DNA from: Buttiauxella ferragutiae
Lineage (GTDB): Bacteria; Pseudomonadota; Gammaproteobacteria; Enterobacterales; Enterobacteriaceae
DNA: 64,000 bases
Strand: one strand, 5' to 3'
Assembly (NCBI RefSeq): GCF_001654915.1
Contig: NZ_LXEQ01000052.1
This document shows, in pieces, positions 26,530 to 35,380 of the stretch (position 1 is the stretch's first letter; each line of letters begins with the position of its first letter). The notes beneath the pieces were generated by a model, which saw only the letters and a list, made by a program, of their open reading frames with translations, did not search any database and had not been told where the DNA came from. The position numbers and the translations under genes were made by a program.

Positions 26530-26556
26530 CGTCTGCTGGAGGACTACCAGCAGACG
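26530..26556 (+). other. Strong hairpin between manA and ydgA
   Basis: CGTCTGCTGG and CCAGCAGACG form a perfect ten-pair stem with a seven-base loop, ending 23 bases before the ydgA start. It lacks a clean T run, so it may be a manA terminator or a structure in the ydgA leader. Confidence 0.6.
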
Positions 26557-26579
26557 CACTTTATATGGACGACGACTGA

Positions 26580-28130
26580 ATGAAAAAATCACTGGTTGCT
26601 GTAGGTGTCATTGTGGCTCTGGGTGTGGTGTGGACAGGTACTGCCTGGTACACCGGTAAACAGCTTGAAGGCCGCATGGCGGAGATGGTGGCTAACGCTA
26701 ACGCCGAATTGAACAAAGCCTCACCGGAAGCTGGTTTAACGCTAAGCTACCAGGACTATCAGCGTGGTCTGTTCCACAGCTCAATGCAGTTAGTTATCAA
26801 ACCGAAAGCAGGAGTGACCAGTGCCATTCTCAGGCCTGAGCAAAGTATCGTATTCAATGAAACTATTGATCACGGCCCATTCCCCTTCGCACAACTGAAA
26901 AAATTCAATCTGCTGCCGGCCATGGCATCCGTTCACACCACGCTGGTCAATAACCCGACCACTAAACCTTTATTTGATATCGCTAAAGGGCAGTCATTTA
27001 TTGATGCACAAACGCGTATCGGCTATAGCGGTGATACCTCTTCAGATATCAATTTGCTGCCACTGGACTACGTTAAAGGCGATGAAAAAGTGGCCTTCAG
27101 CGGCGGCCAATTCAAAGCGGATGTCGATGGTAACGGTGACAAAATTGCTATCAGCGGAGAAGCACAAAGCGGCCTGGTGAATACCACCAACGAATATGGC
27201 CAAAAAGTACTGATGACATTCAATGGCATCAAAACCGAAGGCAATAGCAGCCGTAGCGAATTTATCGAACGTATTGGTAGCCAAAAAGGTTCTATCGACA
27301 AACTCGCGGTTTCCATCGAAGGCAAAGAGATGGCCGTGGTGGAAGGTTTAGGTATCGATGCCAAATCCGAATTGCAGGAAGATAAAAAACATCTTTCTGG
27401 TCAAATCGATTACACCCTGAAGTCGCTCAAAGTACAGAGCAAAGATCTTGGTAGTGGCAAATTGACGGTAAAAATTGGCAACCTTGATGGTGCAGCCGTG
27501 CAAGAGTTCAGCAAGTTGTACAATGCTGAGTCGCAAAAACTGCTGGCAGACCCGGCAACGGCGAAAGATCCAGATATTTATCAGCAGCGAATTGTTGAGC
27601 TGTTTGCCGCTAACCTGCCACTGTTGTTGAAAGGCGATCCGGTCATTACCATTGCACCGTTGAGCTGGAAGAATGCCAAAGGCGAAAGTACCTTTAACCT
27701 CTCGCTGTTCCTGAAAGACCCATCAACCGCTACTGGCGAGCCAACCTCTCAGGAAGAACAGATTAATCGCGTGGTGAAATCCCTCGATAGCAAGCTGGTG
27801 ATTCCAGTGGATATGGCGACAGAGTTAATGACCCAGATTGCACAGCTTGAAGGGTATCAGCCAGCCGAGGCAGCTAAGCTTGCCGAGCAACAAATTAAAG
27901 GCATGGCCGCAATGGGGCAAATGTTCCGTGTGACCACAATGGAGGGAAATAACGTGGTTTCCAGCCTGCAATATTCCAATAGTCAGGTCACGTTGAACGG
28001 CCAGAAAATGCCACTGAGCGAACTGTTTGGCATGTTTGGTTTGCCAGATACCGGCGCCGAGCCAGCACCTGAACTGGAAGTGCCACCGGTTCCAGCACTG
28101 CCTGCGGTTCCCGCGGTTCCACAACAGTAA
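26580..28130 (+). CDS. ydgA: YdgA, DUF945 envelope protein
   Basis: A 516-residue protein of the DUF945 family, related to E. coli YdgA and YihF. An N-terminal helix (MKKSLVAVGVIVALGVVWTGTAWYTG) anchors or exports it. The typical NAELNKASPEAGLTLSYQDYQRGLFHSS stretch follows. The C-terminal tail is a Pro-rich run (APELEVPPVPALPAVPAVPQQ). The molecular function is not known. The sequence TGAATG at the start leaves only a modest ribosome binding site (GGAC). Confidence 0.93.
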   Translation: MKKSLVAVGVIVALGVVWTGTAWYTGKQLEGRMAEMVANANAELNKASPEAGLTLSYQDYQRGLFHSSMQLVIKPKAGVTSAILRPEQSIVFNETIDHGPFPFAQLKKFNLLPAMASVHTTLVNNPTTKPLFDIAKGQSFIDAQTRIGYSGDTSSDINLLPLDYVKGDEKVAFSGGQFKADVDGNGDKIAISGEAQSGLVNTTNEYGQKVLMTFNGIKTEGNSSRSEFIERIGSQKGSIDKLAVSIEGKEMAVVEGLGIDAKSELQEDKKHLSGQIDYTLKSLKVQSKDLGSGKLTVKIGNLDGAAVQEFSKLYNAESQKLLADPATAKDPDIYQQRIVELFAANLPLLLKGDPVITIAPLSWKNAKGESTFNLSLFLKDPSTATGEPTSQEEQINRVVKSLDSKLVIPVDMATELMTQIAQLEGYQPAEAAKLAEQQIKGMAAMGQMFRVTTMEGNNVVSSLQYSNSQVTLNGQKMPLSELFGMFGLPDTGAEPAPELEVPPVPALPAVPAVPQQ

Positions 28131-28150
28131 GTATTGGTTTAGTTTGATAG

Positions 28151-28173
28151 AGCCTCCTGCGGGAGGCTTTTTT
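28151..28173 (+). terminator. Rho-independent terminator of ydgA
   Basis: AGCCTCC and GGGAGGCT form a compact stem followed by six T residues, about 20 bases after the ydgA stop. Confidence 0.88.
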
Positions 28174-28196
28174 ATCCGGTAATCTAACGCCGCAAA

Positions 28197-30098
28197 CTAG
28201 CCGGTAAAGACCTCGACCGCGTTCTTGCCACCTTTCTTGGCGCGATACATGGCCTCATCGGCAAAGTGCAGTAAATCATGCACGTTATCGGCCAAGTCTG
28301 GGTAAATCACCACACCAATGCTTGATGAGATATCCAGCGCTACGCCATTATCCATCACAAAAGGTTGTTCCAATAAAGCACGGATCCTTTCCGCTACCCT
28401 CACCGCTTCGTCCAGACTCTGGGCATCAGGCAACAGGACGACAAACTCATCACCTCCAATGCGAGAGACGATATCGGACGCGCGTAGTACGCTACTCATG
28501 CGAGATGCAGCCTGAGTAAGCAGCCAGTCACCGGTCTTGTGCCCATGCAAATCATTTACTGCCTTGAATTTGTCGAGATCAATGAAAAGCAGCGATAACT
28601 TCTGCTGTTTCAATTTCGCCTGAGCAAGCGTTTTGCCAAGGCGTTCTTCTAACATACGGCGGTTAGGCAACCCAGTCAGTTGGTCGAAAAATGCCATTTT
28701 TCGAATGGCATCCTCAGCGGCCTTTCTTGCCTCTGTTTGTTCATGCAGTTCGGTGACATCCGTGGACAAGCCAATCACCGCAGGAAGTTGATCCGGTATT
28801 CTCACCAGCTCTTTTATCGTCGAAAAGTAGCGGCGTTCCCCTTGCGGGTTAATCATCATCTCAGTACAGAGTTGCCTATTGCCAGTCTCTAGCACCTGTT
28901 TGTCCGTCGCCCAGAAATCATCGACTAACTTTTGCGGAAGAATATCCTTATCCCGGCGACCGATTATCTGTTCCACAGGAAGCCCAAACAGCTCGGCAGT
29001 TTTCGAATTAACATAGCTGAAACGTCGATCGCTGGTCTTTAAGTAAACACAGGCATCCACGGAGTTGAGAACCAAATCCAGCAGGGTACGCTGGGCCTTA
29101 TTCTGGCGAAAAATATCCATCAACAGCACTTGCAAGAAACTGACGCAAATAAAAACAAATACCGAAATCGCCACCTGTATTCGCCACTCGAACAGGTATT
29201 CATTCGGGCTTTCGCCCACCAGTTGCATCCATTGACCAAGATGCAGTGGAGTTAACACCACCAGCCTTTCCACACCGTCAACTGGAGACTGGTAATTCTT
29301 CACGTCCGGCCCATAACGTGTGTTTTGAAAATATCTGTCTCTGATGGCTGGCAGCGCCAAACTATGTTCCTCAACGGGAACACGTGAATAAGCATAGCGA
29401 TACAGGACCTGCCGGGTGTGGTTATCAAAAATAGATAACACACCGTTTTTGCCCAGATCGAATCCCCGAGCGGTATCCGCGTAAAGCAGCATAGACAAAC
29501 TACGCGGGCTGGTATAACCAATTACGCTGCCCAGCGGCCGTCCTTCAGGAGATGTCATCATGTGGTACATAATCATGCCGTTGCCCCCCATTTCGGGAAC
29601 ATACTGCCGGGATACAAAAAAGGTAGAATTCGTTCCGCCACGCTGAAAAGTTTTAAATTGCGGTAAATCCCTGAAGGACTGTGTCGCGAAGACACTGGGA
29701 GGCAGGATCAATTCCAACGGGACAACAGACTCAGACGCAATAATCTTGCCAGTCCTATCCAAAACTATGATGGAATCCAGCCCGGTTTGTTCCACTTCAC
29801 CACGGATATATTCTTTCGCATATCTGAACTGTGCATCGTCCGCCACCGCTTCCCCCACCGAAGCAAGTTGGTAGCTGATCGTCCTTTCGAGTTGTTCAAA
29901 ACCCCGCAAGTGCATCGACGACACATTTCTCAATGACTGCACCACACCAGATTCAATCCAGTTGTGCGACAAGTACAAGTAAATGACTAAACCACCGGCC
30001 TGAATGAGCATCACTAAAACCAGTACCCAGCGCTTTTCACCCAGGTTTGATAACACCCGACTCAGATATGATGTAAGGCTAGTCGCAAACACATTCAT
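28197..30098 (-). CDS. Membrane diguanylate cyclase with periplasmic sensor, PAS and GGDEF domains
   Basis: A 633-residue protein. Membrane helices lie at about 25-44 and 308-327 with a periplasmic sensor of about 260 residues between them, of Cache type by layout. A PAS domain follows at about 340-450 and a GGDEF domain at about 465-633. The active-site motif GGDEF at 548-552 is intact. RASD at 539-542, five residues before it, is a product-inhibition I-site (RxxD). It should make c-di-GMP and be feedback-inhibited. No E. coli K-12 gene stands here (uid genes and hdhA occupy this interval), so it is an accessory gene. The signal sensed is unknown. Confidence 0.88.
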   Translation of the reverse strand: MNVFATSLTSYLSRVLSNLGEKRWVLVLVMLIQAGGLVIYLYLSHNWIESGVVQSLRNVSSMHLRGFEQLERTISYQLASVGEAVADDAQFRYAKEYIRGEVEQTGLDSIIVLDRTGKIIASESVVPLELILPPSVFATQSFRDLPQFKTFQRGGTNSTFFVSRQYVPEMGGNGMIMYHMMTSPEGRPLGSVIGYTSPRSLSMLLYADTARGFDLGKNGVLSIFDNHTRQVLYRYAYSRVPVEEHSLALPAIRDRYFQNTRYGPDVKNYQSPVDGVERLVVLTPLHLGQWMQLVGESPNEYLFEWRIQVAISVFVFICVSFLQVLLMDIFRQNKAQRTLLDLVLNSVDACVYLKTSDRRFSYVNSKTAELFGLPVEQIIGRRDKDILPQKLVDDFWATDKQVLETGNRQLCTEMMINPQGERRYFSTIKELVRIPDQLPAVIGLSTDVTELHEQTEARKAAEDAIRKMAFFDQLTGLPNRRMLEERLGKTLAQAKLKQQKLSLLFIDLDKFKAVNDLHGHKTGDWLLTQAASRMSSVLRASDIVSRIGGDEFVVLLPDAQSLDEAVRVAERIRALLEQPFVMDNGVALDISSSIGVVIYPDLADNVHDLLHFADEAMYRAKKGGKNAVEVFTG

Positions 30099-30203
30099 AC
30101 AACCATTCCATGAATCCCCCGATCAAATCAGGTTTTTTTAAGTATATATCACGAAGAGTATCAACAAGCTGCCAGCCGTAACCTACCGGCAATTGTGGGC
30201 GTT

Positions 30204-31238
30204 TTAATTTTTCCGAATGACTAATCTTGCAGGCATGATCTGACTACGAACTTCTTCGTTGTCGTTTTGTACGCGTTTAAGGATCCTTTGCCCCGCAGTG
30301 CGCCCAATTTCTCGAGCGGGTGTAGAAACCCAGGTCAGCGGTAAATCATCCAGTTCATCATCCATCACTTCAGCAAAGGCTGCCAACGCTACATGCCGGT
30401 CATAGTAGCTGTCGATACTGCCTTCTCCACTTTGCCGCCCGGCTCGCAATAATCCGAACCATGCTCCCATCGCCACGGTACTGTTGTGGCAAAGCACAGC
30501 GGTAATCGTTGGATTGTGTTGCAGCAGTGTGGTAATCGCATCAGCCGCCTTTTTCTGGCTCGGCTCGCATTCGATGATCCACTCACTATGGAAAGGCAAA
30601 CCGTATTTCAGCAATGTCGCGCAGTAGCCGCCGACGCGTTCGGCCCGTGTTAATGAAGAACCGTCACCACCCAGCCAGGCGATTCGCTGATGTCCGCGTT
30701 TGATAAGGTGCTCAGTCACGAGTTGCGCAGCCTGCATATTATCAGGCCTGATGATATCGGCCTCGTCGAGATAACTGGCGCGGGAGGCAAAAACTAGCGG
30801 CAGATTTTTTTGTTCCGCAATGACACGCATATCCGCGCCCTGCTCTGCAGCACCCGCCACGATAATACCGTCAACGCCTTGAGCGACCAGCATGTCGAAA
30901 CAACGCTGCATATGCTGACCTTGTGCACCACTTTGCGTCAGGAACAGCAACTTCCCCTGTTTTTCCAGCTCATCGGTCAGGCCAGCGGTCAGTTCAGCAT
31001 AGAACGGGTTACAGAGGTCACGCACGATGAGGCCAATCACGCCACTTTGGCCACCACGCAGTGAAACCGCCTGGCGGTTGCGCACAAATCCTAATTTTTC
31101 GATGGCTTCGCTCACGCGTAACCCCGTCGCCGGGGAAATACGCCCTTTGCCACTGAGCACCAAAGAGACCGTCGTGACAGAAACACCAGCAGCTTCGGCC
31201 ACTTCGTTAATCGTGATTTTCTTTTCCTGAGTCGTCAT
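30204..31238 (-). CDS. malI: MalI, LacI-family repressor of malXY
   Basis: A 344-residue LacI/GalR-family repressor. The helix-turn-helix is at 8-30 (ITINEVAEAAGVSVTTVSLVLSG), and a periplasmic-binding-like inducer domain follows. It matches E. coli MalI, which represses malX-malY and itself. The start MTTQEKKITI is chosen because a frame 20 codons longer would run into the operator at 31263-31278. A GGAGGG lies upstream of the chosen ATG but about 12 bases away, so the ribosome binding site is not ideal. Confidence 0.95.
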   Translation of the reverse strand: MTTQEKKITINEVAEAAGVSVTTVSLVLSGKGRISPATGLRVSEAIEKLGFVRNRQAVSLRGGQSGVIGLIVRDLCNPFYAELTAGLTDELEKQGKLLFLTQSGAQGQHMQRCFDMLVAQGVDGIIVAGAAEQGADMRVIAEQKNLPLVFASRASYLDEADIIRPDNMQAAQLVTEHLIKRGHQRIAWLGGDGSSLTRAERVGGYCATLLKYGLPFHSEWIIECEPSQKKAADAITTLLQHNPTITAVLCHNSTVAMGAWFGLLRAGRQSGEGSIDSYYDRHVALAAFAEVMDDELDDLPLTWVSTPAREIGRTAGQRILKRVQNDNEEVRSQIMPARLVIRKN

Positions 31239-31262
31239 CGGCGAGACGAACCCTCCAGCAGT

Positions 31263-31278
31263 GATAAAACGTTTAATC
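31263..31278. promoter_or_regulatory. MalI operator, malI-proximal
   Basis: GATAAAACGTTTAATC matches the GATAAAACGTTTTATC MalI operator consensus with one change. It lies 25 bases upstream of the malI start and probably serves autoregulation. Confidence 0.8.
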
Positions 31279-31341
31279 TTAGCAGGTGTATTAGGCACTC
31301 TGCCGAGCTTTGAATCTGTGATACAGCACGCAACAAAGCTT

Positions 31342-31357
31342 GGTAAAACGTTTTATC
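31342..31357. promoter_or_regulatory. MalI operator, malX-proximal
   Basis: GGTAAAACGTTTTATC matches the MalI operator consensus with one change. It lies about 55 bases upstream of malX, where it would block the malXY promoter. Confidence 0.82.
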
Positions 31358-31412
31358 ATCCGCTTCGTTTTGTACTGCTACTCATTTATTAACCAAGGTT
31401 CAAGGAGTCGTT

Positions 31413-33005
31413 ATGGCGGCTAATACAACACAAAAAATTACGCTTTGGGAGTTTTTTCAAAACCTTGGCAAAACGTTTATGTTGCCTGTGGCACTGCTGT
31501 CGTTTTGCGGCATCATGCTCGGGATCGGAAGCTCACTGAGTAGCCACGACGTGGTCACTTTGCTTCCCGCATTAGGTAACCCAGTTTTACAGCTCATTTT
31601 CGTCTGGATGAGCAAAGTAGGTTCGTTTGCATTCAGCTTCCTGCCAATCATGTTCTGTATCGCTATCCCTCTTGGGCTGGCGCGTGAAAATAAAGGTGTT
31701 GCCGCATTTGCAGGTTTCGTCGGTTATGCGGTAATGAACCTGGCAGTCAACTTCTGGCTTACCGCAAAAGGCATTTTGCCTACCACCGATGCCGCGATTC
31801 TGAAGGCAAACAACATTCAAAGCATCCTTGGGATCCAGTCAATTGACACCGGTATTTTAGGTGCAGTGATTGTCGGGGTGATTGTTTTCCTGCTTCATGA
31901 ACGTTTCCACAATGTGCGTCTGCCTGATGCGCTGGCGTTCTTTGGCGGTACACGCTTTGTGCCCATCATCACCACGGTGGTGATGGGGCTGGTTGGGTTG
32001 GTTATCCCCTTAATTTGGCCAATTTTTGCCGCAGGCATTAACGCGCTGGGCAATATGATTAACAGCGCAGGTATGTTTGGGCCGATGATTTTCGGTACCG
32101 GCGAACGTTTATTACTGCCGTTCGGTTTGCACCACATTCTGGTTGCGCTGATTCGCTTTACTGATGCTGGCGGCACCATGGATGTTTGTGGTCACAGCGT
32201 CAGCGGCGCATTGACCATCTTCCAGGCTCAACTGAGTTGCCCAAGCGTTCACGGCTTCTCTGAAAGCGCCACCCGCTTCCTGTCACAGGGTAAAATGCCA
32301 GCCTTCCTCGGTGGTTTACCTGGTGCTGCATTGGCGATGTACCACTGTGCTCGCCCAGAAAACCGCCATAAAATTAAAGGGCTGCTGATCTCTGGCGTGA
32401 TTGCTTGCGTCGTTGGTGGCACCACAGAACCACTGGAATTCCTGTTCCTGTTTGTTGCTCCAGTACTGTACGTCATCCACGCATTGCTGACTGGCCTTGG
32501 CTTTACCATTATGGCGGTGTTGGGCGTGACTATCGGCAATACCGATGGCAACATCATCGACTTCGTAGTGTTCGGGATCCTGCATGGCCTGGCGACTAAA
32601 TGGTACATGGTGCCAGTCGTCGCAGCTATCTGGTTCGGCGCGTATTATGCCATCTTCCGCTTCGCGATTACTCGCTTCAATATCAAAACACCGGGTCGCG
32701 ATGTTGACACTACCAGCAGCGCTGAAAAAGCGATTGCCGGTCAGGTTGGCAAGTCTGGATACAATGTTCCAGCGATGCTCGCCGCACTTGGCGGTGCGGA
32801 AAATATCGTGTCTCTCGATAACTGCATCACTCGTCTGCGTATGTCCGTAAAAGATATGTCTTTAGTCGACTCAGCCGCACTGAAGAATCTGCGCGCCATT
32901 GGTGTGGTTCAGCTTAACCAGCATAATCTGCAAGTGGTGATTGGGCCGCAGGTCCAGTCAGTGAAAGATGAAATGGCGCATCTGATGCAAACTGCTCAGG
33001 CGTAA
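31413..33005 (+). CDS. malX: MalX, PTS glucose/maltose-type EIICB
   Basis: A 530-residue PTS permease. The EIIC part (about 1-420, ten or so helices) carries the conserved GTTEPLEFLFLFVAP stretch and GERLLLPFGLHHI. The EIIB part (about 450-530) has the phospho-acceptor cysteine in LDNCITRLRM. It matches E. coli MalX, which moves glucose and maltose when MalI is absent. Its natural substrate is not firmly known. It has AAGGAG before the ATG and is followed by malY after a 41-base gap that contains a hairpin. Confidence 0.95.
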   Translation: MAANTTQKITLWEFFQNLGKTFMLPVALLSFCGIMLGIGSSLSSHDVVTLLPALGNPVLQLIFVWMSKVGSFAFSFLPIMFCIAIPLGLARENKGVAAFAGFVGYAVMNLAVNFWLTAKGILPTTDAAILKANNIQSILGIQSIDTGILGAVIVGVIVFLLHERFHNVRLPDALAFFGGTRFVPIITTVVMGLVGLVIPLIWPIFAAGINALGNMINSAGMFGPMIFGTGERLLLPFGLHHILVALIRFTDAGGTMDVCGHSVSGALTIFQAQLSCPSVHGFSESATRFLSQGKMPAFLGGLPGAALAMYHCARPENRHKIKGLLISGVIACVVGGTTEPLEFLFLFVAPVLYVIHALLTGLGFTIMAVLGVTIGNTDGNIIDFVVFGILHGLATKWYMVPVVAAIWFGAYYAIFRFAITRFNIKTPGRDVDTTSSAEKAIAGQVGKSGYNVPAMLAALGGAENIVSLDNCITRLRMSVKDMSLVDSAALKNLRAIGVVQLNQHNLQVVIGPQVQSVKDEMAHLMQTAQA

Positions 33006-33011
33006 ATCACG

Positions 33012-33031
33012 ATGGGCGCTTCGGCGCCCAT
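33012..33031 (+). other. Intercistronic hairpin with UUCG tetraloop between malX and malY
   Basis: ATGGGCGC and GCGCCCAT form an eight-pair stem closed by a TTCG loop, directly after the malX stop and 15 bases before the malY start. Only three T follow. It may partly end transcription or protect the malX message end. Confidence 0.7.
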
Positions 33032-33046
33032 TTGTTGCGAGGTGAT

Positions 33047-34219
33047 ATGTTCGATTTTTCCACCCCCGTTGACCGTCACGGAACCTGGTGTACCCAGTGG
33101 GATTATGTCGCAGACCGTTTTGGTGCCGCAGACCTCCTGCCCTTTACCATCTCCGATATGGATTTCCCTACCGCTCCGGTCATTCTGGACGCATTACAAA
33201 AGCGTTTATCTCACGGTGTATTGGGTTATAGCCGCTGGAAGAATGACGAGTTTCTTGGCGCGATTGCCCACTGGTATCAAGCTCGTTTTAACAGCGTGAT
33301 AGATAAAGAAGCGGTGGTTTACGGCCCTTCTGTTATCTACATGGTTTCACAGCTGATTCGCCAGTGGTCAGCACCAGGTGACGCGGTACTGATCCATACT
33401 CCGGCTTATGATGCGTTTTACAAAGCCATCGAAGGCAACCAGCGCGAGGTCTTTAGCGCACCGTTGCATAAAACCGATGGCGGCTGGATGTGCGATATGA
33501 CAGCACTCGAGGCGCAACTGGCCAAACCTGAATGCAAAATCATGTTGCTGTGCAGCCCGCAAAACCCAACCGGCAAAGTCTGGACACACAGCGAACTGGA
33601 AACCATGGCCTTGCTGTGCGAACGCCACGGCGTCCGGGTTATCAGTGATGAAATTCATATGGATATGGTGTGGGAAGGAAACCTGCACACGCCATGGTGT
33701 GAAGTAGGCAAAGGCCAGTGGGCGCTGTTCACCTCCGGTTCCAAGAGCTTCAACATTCCTGCGTTAACCGGAGCCTACGGCCTGATTAACGATGCTCATG
33801 AACGCCAGCAGTATTTGAATGTGCTGAAAGGCCAGGATGGACTGTCATCCCCTGCCATTCTGGCGGTTATCGCCCACATTGCGGCTTATCAGGAAGGTGC
33901 CGCATGGCTGGATGAACTGCGCGCTTACCTGCAAAGCAATCTTCGCTATGTGGCCGATGCGTTGAACAGTGAGTTTGCGCAACTGAACTGGCAACCACCG
34001 GAATCAACCTATCTGGCGTGGATTGATTTGCGTCCGCTGGGTATTGATGATAACGCGCTGCAAAAAGTGCTGATCGAACAGCAAAAAGTCGCCATCATGC
34101 CGGGATATACCTACGGCGAAGAAGGCAAAGGTTTTGTGCGCCTGAATGCCGGTTGCCCACGAGTTAAGCTTGAAGAAGGTGTGAAGCGCCTGATTGCGGC
34201 AATCAAGTCGCTGCAATAA
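33047..34219 (+). CDS. malY: MalY, PLP-dependent cystathionine beta-lyase and MalT antagonist
   Basis: A 390-residue aminotransferase-fold enzyme, same length as E. coli MalY. It cleaves cystathionine and also binds and inhibits the maltose activator MalT. The PLP lysine lies in TSGSKSFNIPALTGAYG, and the substrate stretches ISDMDFPTAP and SPQNPTGKVW are intact. The ATG at 33047 is preceded by GAGGTGAT; a frame five codons longer is excluded. Confidence 0.95.
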   Translation: MFDFSTPVDRHGTWCTQWDYVADRFGAADLLPFTISDMDFPTAPVILDALQKRLSHGVLGYSRWKNDEFLGAIAHWYQARFNSVIDKEAVVYGPSVIYMVSQLIRQWSAPGDAVLIHTPAYDAFYKAIEGNQREVFSAPLHKTDGGWMCDMTALEAQLAKPECKIMLLCSPQNPTGKVWTHSELETMALLCERHGVRVISDEIHMDMVWEGNLHTPWCEVGKGQWALFTSGSKSFNIPALTGAYGLINDAHERQQYLNVLKGQDGLSSPAILAVIAHIAAYQEGAAWLDELRAYLQSNLRYVADALNSEFAQLNWQPPESTYLAWIDLRPLGIDDNALQKVLIEQQKVAIMPGYTYGEEGKGFVRLNAGCPRVKLEEGVKRLIAAIKSLQ

Positions 34220-34225
34220 ACGTCT

Positions 34226-34246
34226 GGGGAGGCAACTCCCCTTTTT
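34226..34246 (+). terminator. Rho-independent terminator of malXY
   Basis: GGGGAG and CTCCCC form a six-pair stem with loop GCAA, followed by five T residues. Confidence 0.88.
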
Positions 34247-34321
34247 ATTTGCGCAACGTAGCTTTTTGGACACATTTGTTTTTATAATCTATCGCACTTT
34301 AATCAATAAAAGAGTGCGACC

Positions 34322-35323
34322 ATGATTGATACCACCCTGCCGTTAACCGATTTGCACCGCCACCTCGATGGTAATATTCGTGCACAAACTATCCTCGATC
34401 TAGGCCGCCAGTTTAATTTACCGCTTCCGGCTGATTCTCTTGAAGCACTTCGCCCGCATGTACAGGTTGTGGAAACCGCGCCTGATTTGGTCAGCTTCCT
34501 GCAAAAACTCGACTGGGGCGTGAAAGTCCTGGCCTCTCTTGATGCCTGCCGCCGTGTGGCATGGGAAAATATCGAAGATGCCGCGCGCAATGGCCTGCAT
34601 TATGTCGAGCTGCGCTTTTCACCAGGTTACATGGCGATGACGCATAATTTGCCAGTCGCCGGTGTAGTAGAAGCGGTGATTGAAGGTGTCCGTCAGGGCT
34701 GCCGCGATTTTGGTGTTGAAGCCCGTTTGATTGGCATCATGAGCCGTACGTTTGGTGAAGCCGCTTGCGAAGCGGAGTTGGATGCACTGCTGACTCATCG
34801 CGACCACATTACCGCGCTTGACCTTGCCGGTGATGAACTCGGTTTCCCTGGTAGCTTATTCCTGAATCACTTCAACCGTGCGCGTGATGCCGGCTGGCAT
34901 ATCACCGTTCACGCGGGTGAAGCGGCAGGCCCGGAAAGTATCTGGCAGGCGATTCGTGAACTGGGTGCTGAACGTATCGGCCACGGGGTCAAAGCCGTTG
35001 AAGATCCGGCGCTGATGGATTTCCTGGCGGAACACGGTATCGGGATTGAATCGTGCCTGACGTCCAATATCCAGACCAGCACTATCGCCTCGCTGGATAA
35101 GCACCCGTTAATCACCTTCCTGGATAAAGGCGTGCTGGCGACCATTAATACCGATGATCCCGCAGTCCAGGGTATCGATATTATTCATGAATATACAGTA
35201 GCCGCCCCGCAAGCGGGTCTGAGTGCTGCGCATATCCGCACCGCGCAAGAGAATGGTTTGAAAATTGCCTTCCTGAGTGCAGAAGAAAAGCAGGCGCTGA
35301 TCGCTAAAGTTCGCGCCGCTTAA
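34322..35323 (+). CDS. add: Add, adenosine deaminase
   Basis: A 333-residue zinc enzyme that deaminates adenosine and deoxyadenosine to inosine forms in purine salvage; same length as in E. coli. Metal and catalytic sites are visible: LHRHLDGN (His-x-His), the HAGEAAGPES histidine and glutamate, and NTDDPAVQG (Asp-Asp). It follows the malXY terminator in the E. coli order and has its own promoter region. Confidence 0.97.
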   Translation: MIDTTLPLTDLHRHLDGNIRAQTILDLGRQFNLPLPADSLEALRPHVQVVETAPDLVSFLQKLDWGVKVLASLDACRRVAWENIEDAARNGLHYVELRFSPGYMAMTHNLPVAGVVEAVIEGVRQGCRDFGVEARLIGIMSRTFGEAACEAELDALLTHRDHITALDLAGDELGFPGSLFLNHFNRARDAGWHITVHAGEAAGPESIWQAIRELGAERIGHGVKAVEDPALMDFLAEHGIGIESCLTSNIQTSTIASLDKHPLITFLDKGVLATINTDDPAVQGIDIIHEYTVAAPQAGLSAAHIRTAQENGLKIAFLSAEEKQALIAKVRAA

Positions 35324-35344
35324 TCAGCTAATCCCTTCGTCAAA

Positions 35345-35380
35345 CGCTTGCGTCAGGAAACTGACTCAAGCGCTCTTTTT
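35345..35380. terminator. Terminator of add that overlaps the 3' end of the convergent yfeH-like gene
   Basis: CGCTTGCGTCAG and CTGACTCAAGCG pair around a GAAA loop with one C-T mismatch, followed by six T residues. The stop codon of the convergent transporter gene (35353-35355) lies inside the stem. Confidence 0.8.
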
